Part shown: positions 62,034 through 64,000 of the stretch, piece by piece
How positions within the stretch are numbered: position 1 is the first letter of the stretch
Layout of the letters: every line of letters starts with the position of its first letter
NCBI GenBank assembly: GCA_947449255.1
Contig: CANFQX010000004.1
Span: forward strand, 150,758 to 214,757
Direction: 5' to 3'
DNA: 64,000 nucleotides
From: Pseudobdellovibrionaceae bacterium
GTDB lineage: Bacteria > Bdellovibrionota > Bdellovibrionia > Bdellovibrionales > Bdellovibrionaceae
The notes under the pieces: model-generated
Told to the model about the DNA's origin: nothing
The model's input: the letters and a program-made list of their open reading frames with translations, nothing else
The model's database searches: none
Translations under genes and position numbers: made by a program

Positions 62034-63761
62034 TTATTCAAATCCCTCTCGCCAGCTGATCATAAAATCTGAGTCACTTGTACCATTTAGGGTCTTAAAA
62101 CCTACTGTTTGAAATTCAATTTTGGTATTGAACTCCCGTGATAAAGACTCAGCTTCAACAGTGTTTCTGGGAACCCTGGCACCCATGGCTTTAAATTCCT
62201 CAATTGGGAGATTATAGGAAACAACTGAATGACAGCTGCTTTGACTGCTCCATGGCCCTATTTTTTTACAATAGCTACTTTCCCCGTTAAATATCTTAAA
62301 AGAAACTTTTAAATATAGCGATTTCTCAAGAAAATCAAACGTCTGTCCCACATGCATCTCCGAAATATTTAACTTCTTAAACGCAAAGGACCATTTTTTT
62401 GAAGTTTTCTTATTTCTATTTAGATATTCAGGACTATTGGATAAAATGAAAGATCTTAAGACAGTAGATGCCGCCATTGGCCCATAAGCACCATGAAAGG
62501 CGCAATGGCTACCTTCATTTAAATTAAGAACTCCAAAATTTCCTGATTGATCACTCTCTTTGATAAGTTGAACTTTTCGTGTGTTCAGGTCGTTATCGAC
62601 AATAATATCATTCTTAGAGGCCCACAATAATAGCGGAGTCTTAATATCCGTATTTAAATTAAAAAAACTATTACTCTCGAAAAAAGACCCTAAGCTGCTA
62701 TCAATACCTCTTCGCTGAAGTGAAGTTGAAGCTATATTGCCAAGGAATTTAGTCATATCTTTTTTATTTTTGGGAATTTGACTATCTGCAAGCATGTCTG
62801 GAACGTCATACAAATCTTCTCGAACAGAAATAAATTGGTCTTTAGTCAATTTCGCAAAAATGCTGCCAAGTCCTATGCTTCCATACAAAGAATCTAGGGT
62901 AGACTTTAAATCAATTACTGGGCATACAGCGGTCACTGAAGAAAAAACTTTTTTGCCATCTTGTATTTGATAGAAATCATTGAAGGTTGCTCCAAATACT
63001 GCTGCATTGCCCCCAAGACTTAGACCAATCAAATGGACACTTGAAATCCTATCTTTATATTCCCATTCCTCCTTGAACCACTTTCCAATTTGAAAAGCCT
63101 CTTCACCCTCAGACCATCCTCCAAGTGAAAGCACATGATTTATTTTCAAATAATCCAAACCAGTCTGACTAGCTAAAAAAACCACATTAAATGGTGATTG
63201 ATCGAAAAGACTCATCATATATGCCCTCATTGAAGGCCCCTCTTCTGCTGCACAAAATGTTCCGCATTTAACAATAATTAAAGGGCGAGGCTTTTTATCT
63301 ACTTTTAGAGCCATAACTGCAGGCACAGAAATTCCATTTTCAAGTTTAACTGAAATCAATTGAATTTGAGGGTGTTTCAAAAATTTATATTCATACCTAG
63401 ACCACTTCAAAAGAGCCAAAATCCCCTTCGGGGAATTCTCTGTAAGCTCAACTTCACATTTTTTAAAATAGTCATTAAGTGATTTGAAATAAGCTTGGCC
63501 TGAGACATTTTGAGATAAAATAGTATTTTCAAAAGCTTTAGGATCACAATCAGGACTTATATTCTTATGATTTATACCATCTGATATTGTGCTCGAAAAA
63601 TCTTCAGAAACCGGACTGTTCTTAGTGCTTTCACTTATAACTGAATCTAGAAACTGCTGTTCCTGCTTTTCAATGGGTCTTCTGTTAAGTTTCAGTTGCC
63701 CGTAGCCTAGACTAGATAAAAATATTAAAACAAGTGTTGATGAGAAAATAAAGACCTTCAT
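62034..63761 (-). CDS. Exported alpha/beta hydrolase
   Basis: 575 residues with a signal peptide (1-21). The alpha/beta-hydrolase core shows the nucleophile elbow GLSLGG (Ser248 at about 246-251), a preceding LIIVKCGTFC strand and, near 420, LNEGSHCAFHG with a possible catalytic His. An Asp in LLLWASKNDIIVDND could be the acid. Substrate not evident; esterase, lipase or peptidase are all possible. AGGTGG precedes the ATG. A 10-bp inverted repeat lies in its leader (63780-63817). Confidence 0.75.
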   Translation of the reverse strand: MKVFIFSSTLVLIFLSSLGYGQLKLNRRPIEKQEQQFLDSVISESTKNSPVSEDFSSTISDGINHKNISPDCDPKAFENTILSQNVSGQAYFKSLNDYFKKCEVELTENSPKGILALLKWSRYEYKFLKHPQIQLISVKLENGISVPAVMALKVDKKPRPLIIVKCGTFCAAEEGPSMRAYMMSLFDQSPFNVVFLASQTGLDYLKINHVLSLGGWSEGEEAFQIGKWFKEEWEYKDRISSVHLIGLSLGGNAAVFGATFNDFYQIQDGKKVFSSVTAVCPVIDLKSTLDSLYGSIGLGSIFAKLTKDQFISVREDLYDVPDMLADSQIPKNKKDMTKFLGNIASTSLQRRGIDSSLGSFFESNSFFNLNTDIKTPLLLWASKNDIIVDNDLNTRKVQLIKESDQSGNFGVLNLNEGSHCAFHGAYGPMAASTVLRSFILSNSPEYLNRNKKTSKKWSFAFKKLNISEMHVGQTFDFLEKSLYLKVSFKIFNGESSYCKKIGPWSSQSSCHSVVSYNLPIEEFKAMGARVPRNTVEAESLSREFNTKIEFQTVGFKTLNGTSDSDFMISWREGFE

Positions 63762-63779
63762 ATTGCCACCTCATTTATT

Positions 63780-63817
63780 ACTAAAGTCTTGTCGGATCAT
63801 TATTTTTAGACTTTAGT
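63780..63817 (-). promoter_or_regulatory. Inverted repeat in the leader of the exported hydrolase gene
   Basis: ACTAAAGTCT (63780-63789) and AGACTTTAGT (63808-63817) are perfect 10-base inverted repeats with an 18-base spacer, beginning 19 bases upstream of the ATG. It may form an RNA hairpin before the ribosome binding site or serve as an operator. Confidence 0.45.
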
Positions 63818-64000
63818 CACAGGCAGAGGAATTGCATTTTAAGAAATATCATCGCATTTATTCATTATTTATGACACCAAGACACGGTGTGGCTATTTTG
63901 AGGAACGGTCTGGTTGATTCATTATTCCAACACCTTCTAAAATTGAGACGCTTTTTGACGAAAGTACGTTTCAAAATTAGACAGGATCGAAATCACAACA

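Noticed and set aside
1..64000. Search for CRISPR arrays, IS elements, tRNA, rRNA and phage genes.
   Set aside because: No regularly spaced repeats, transposase-like frames, inverted-end elements or RNA gene signatures were found.

Overview
The window looks like a chromosomal segment of a Gram-negative, AT-rich bacterium. It carries many lipoproteins, Kdo and lipopolysaccharide sugar genes, OmpA-type proteins, RND/TolC efflux genes and secreted hydrolases. The style of the secreted proteins, the TIGR03546/TIGR03545 gene pair and the supply of precursors for a mannose- and GlcN3N-type lipid A suggest Bdellovibrionota (Bdellovibrio-like). This is inferred from gene content; no rRNA or marker phylogeny is available. 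I see no tRNA, rRNA, CRISPR array, IS element or prophage. Almost all the DNA is coding, with small gaps, overlapping starts and overlapping convergent ends.

Layout. 1-9.2 kb: an APP1/lipin-like HAD protein (cut by the window edge), a murein endopeptidase-like lipoprotein, a large helical secreted protein preceded by a frameshifted small gene, a secreted GNAT-like protein, an OmpA lipoprotein and a GH30 glycosidase. 9.2-15.3 kb: a six-gene minus-strand operon with a Gld-like ABC exporter (ATPase, permease, GldG-like, DUF4340), a GHMP sugar kinase and a DUF429 protein. 15.4-18.8 kb: an NFACT protein, an RsmB-like methyltransferase and an exported beta-carbonic anhydrase. 18.9-25.5 kb: a phosphate/polyphosphate island (phoU-phoB-phoR, ppx, sixA, ppk1), followed by a CBS-domain protein. 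26.2-30.7 kb: tandem paralogous lipoproteins, a trypsin-like lipoprotein and a large exported protein. 31-36.7 kb: envelope sugar genes (manC, a WbpE/GnnB-like aminotransferase, kdsA, a flippase-like membrane protein and a GmhB-like HAD protein). 36.9-41.3 kb: the TIGR03546/TIGR03545 pair, a VWA lipoprotein and a TlpA-like thioredoxin. 41.4-46.8 kb: a heavy-metal RND efflux locus with two small His-containing periplasmic proteins and a TolC protein, but no membrane-fusion protein. 46.8-52.1 kb: an orphan MlaF-like ATPase, a beta-CASP nuclease-like protein, a small membrane protein, an SDR, a PilZ protein and a YceI protein. 52.3-59 kb: an HAE1-type RND pump divergent from a beta-barrel/TolC/lipoprotein operon, again without a fusion protein. 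59.2-63.8 kb: a CLC protein resembling the fluoride-exporting clade, an OmpA porin-like protein and a secreted alpha/beta hydrolase.

The strongest leads are: the metal-efflux locus in which the N-terminal metal-binding part of a CzcB-type adaptor seems to exist as two separate proteins while the adaptor itself is missing; a small gene broken (or programmed to slip) at a run of eight adenines; a minus-strand terminator-like hairpin between two plus-strand genes; a KdsA whose metal-ligand Cys is replaced by Asp; and several hairpins or inverted repeats in promoter and leader regions. Starts were re-chosen where a Shine-Dalgarno sequence or signal peptide pointed to a downstream codon.
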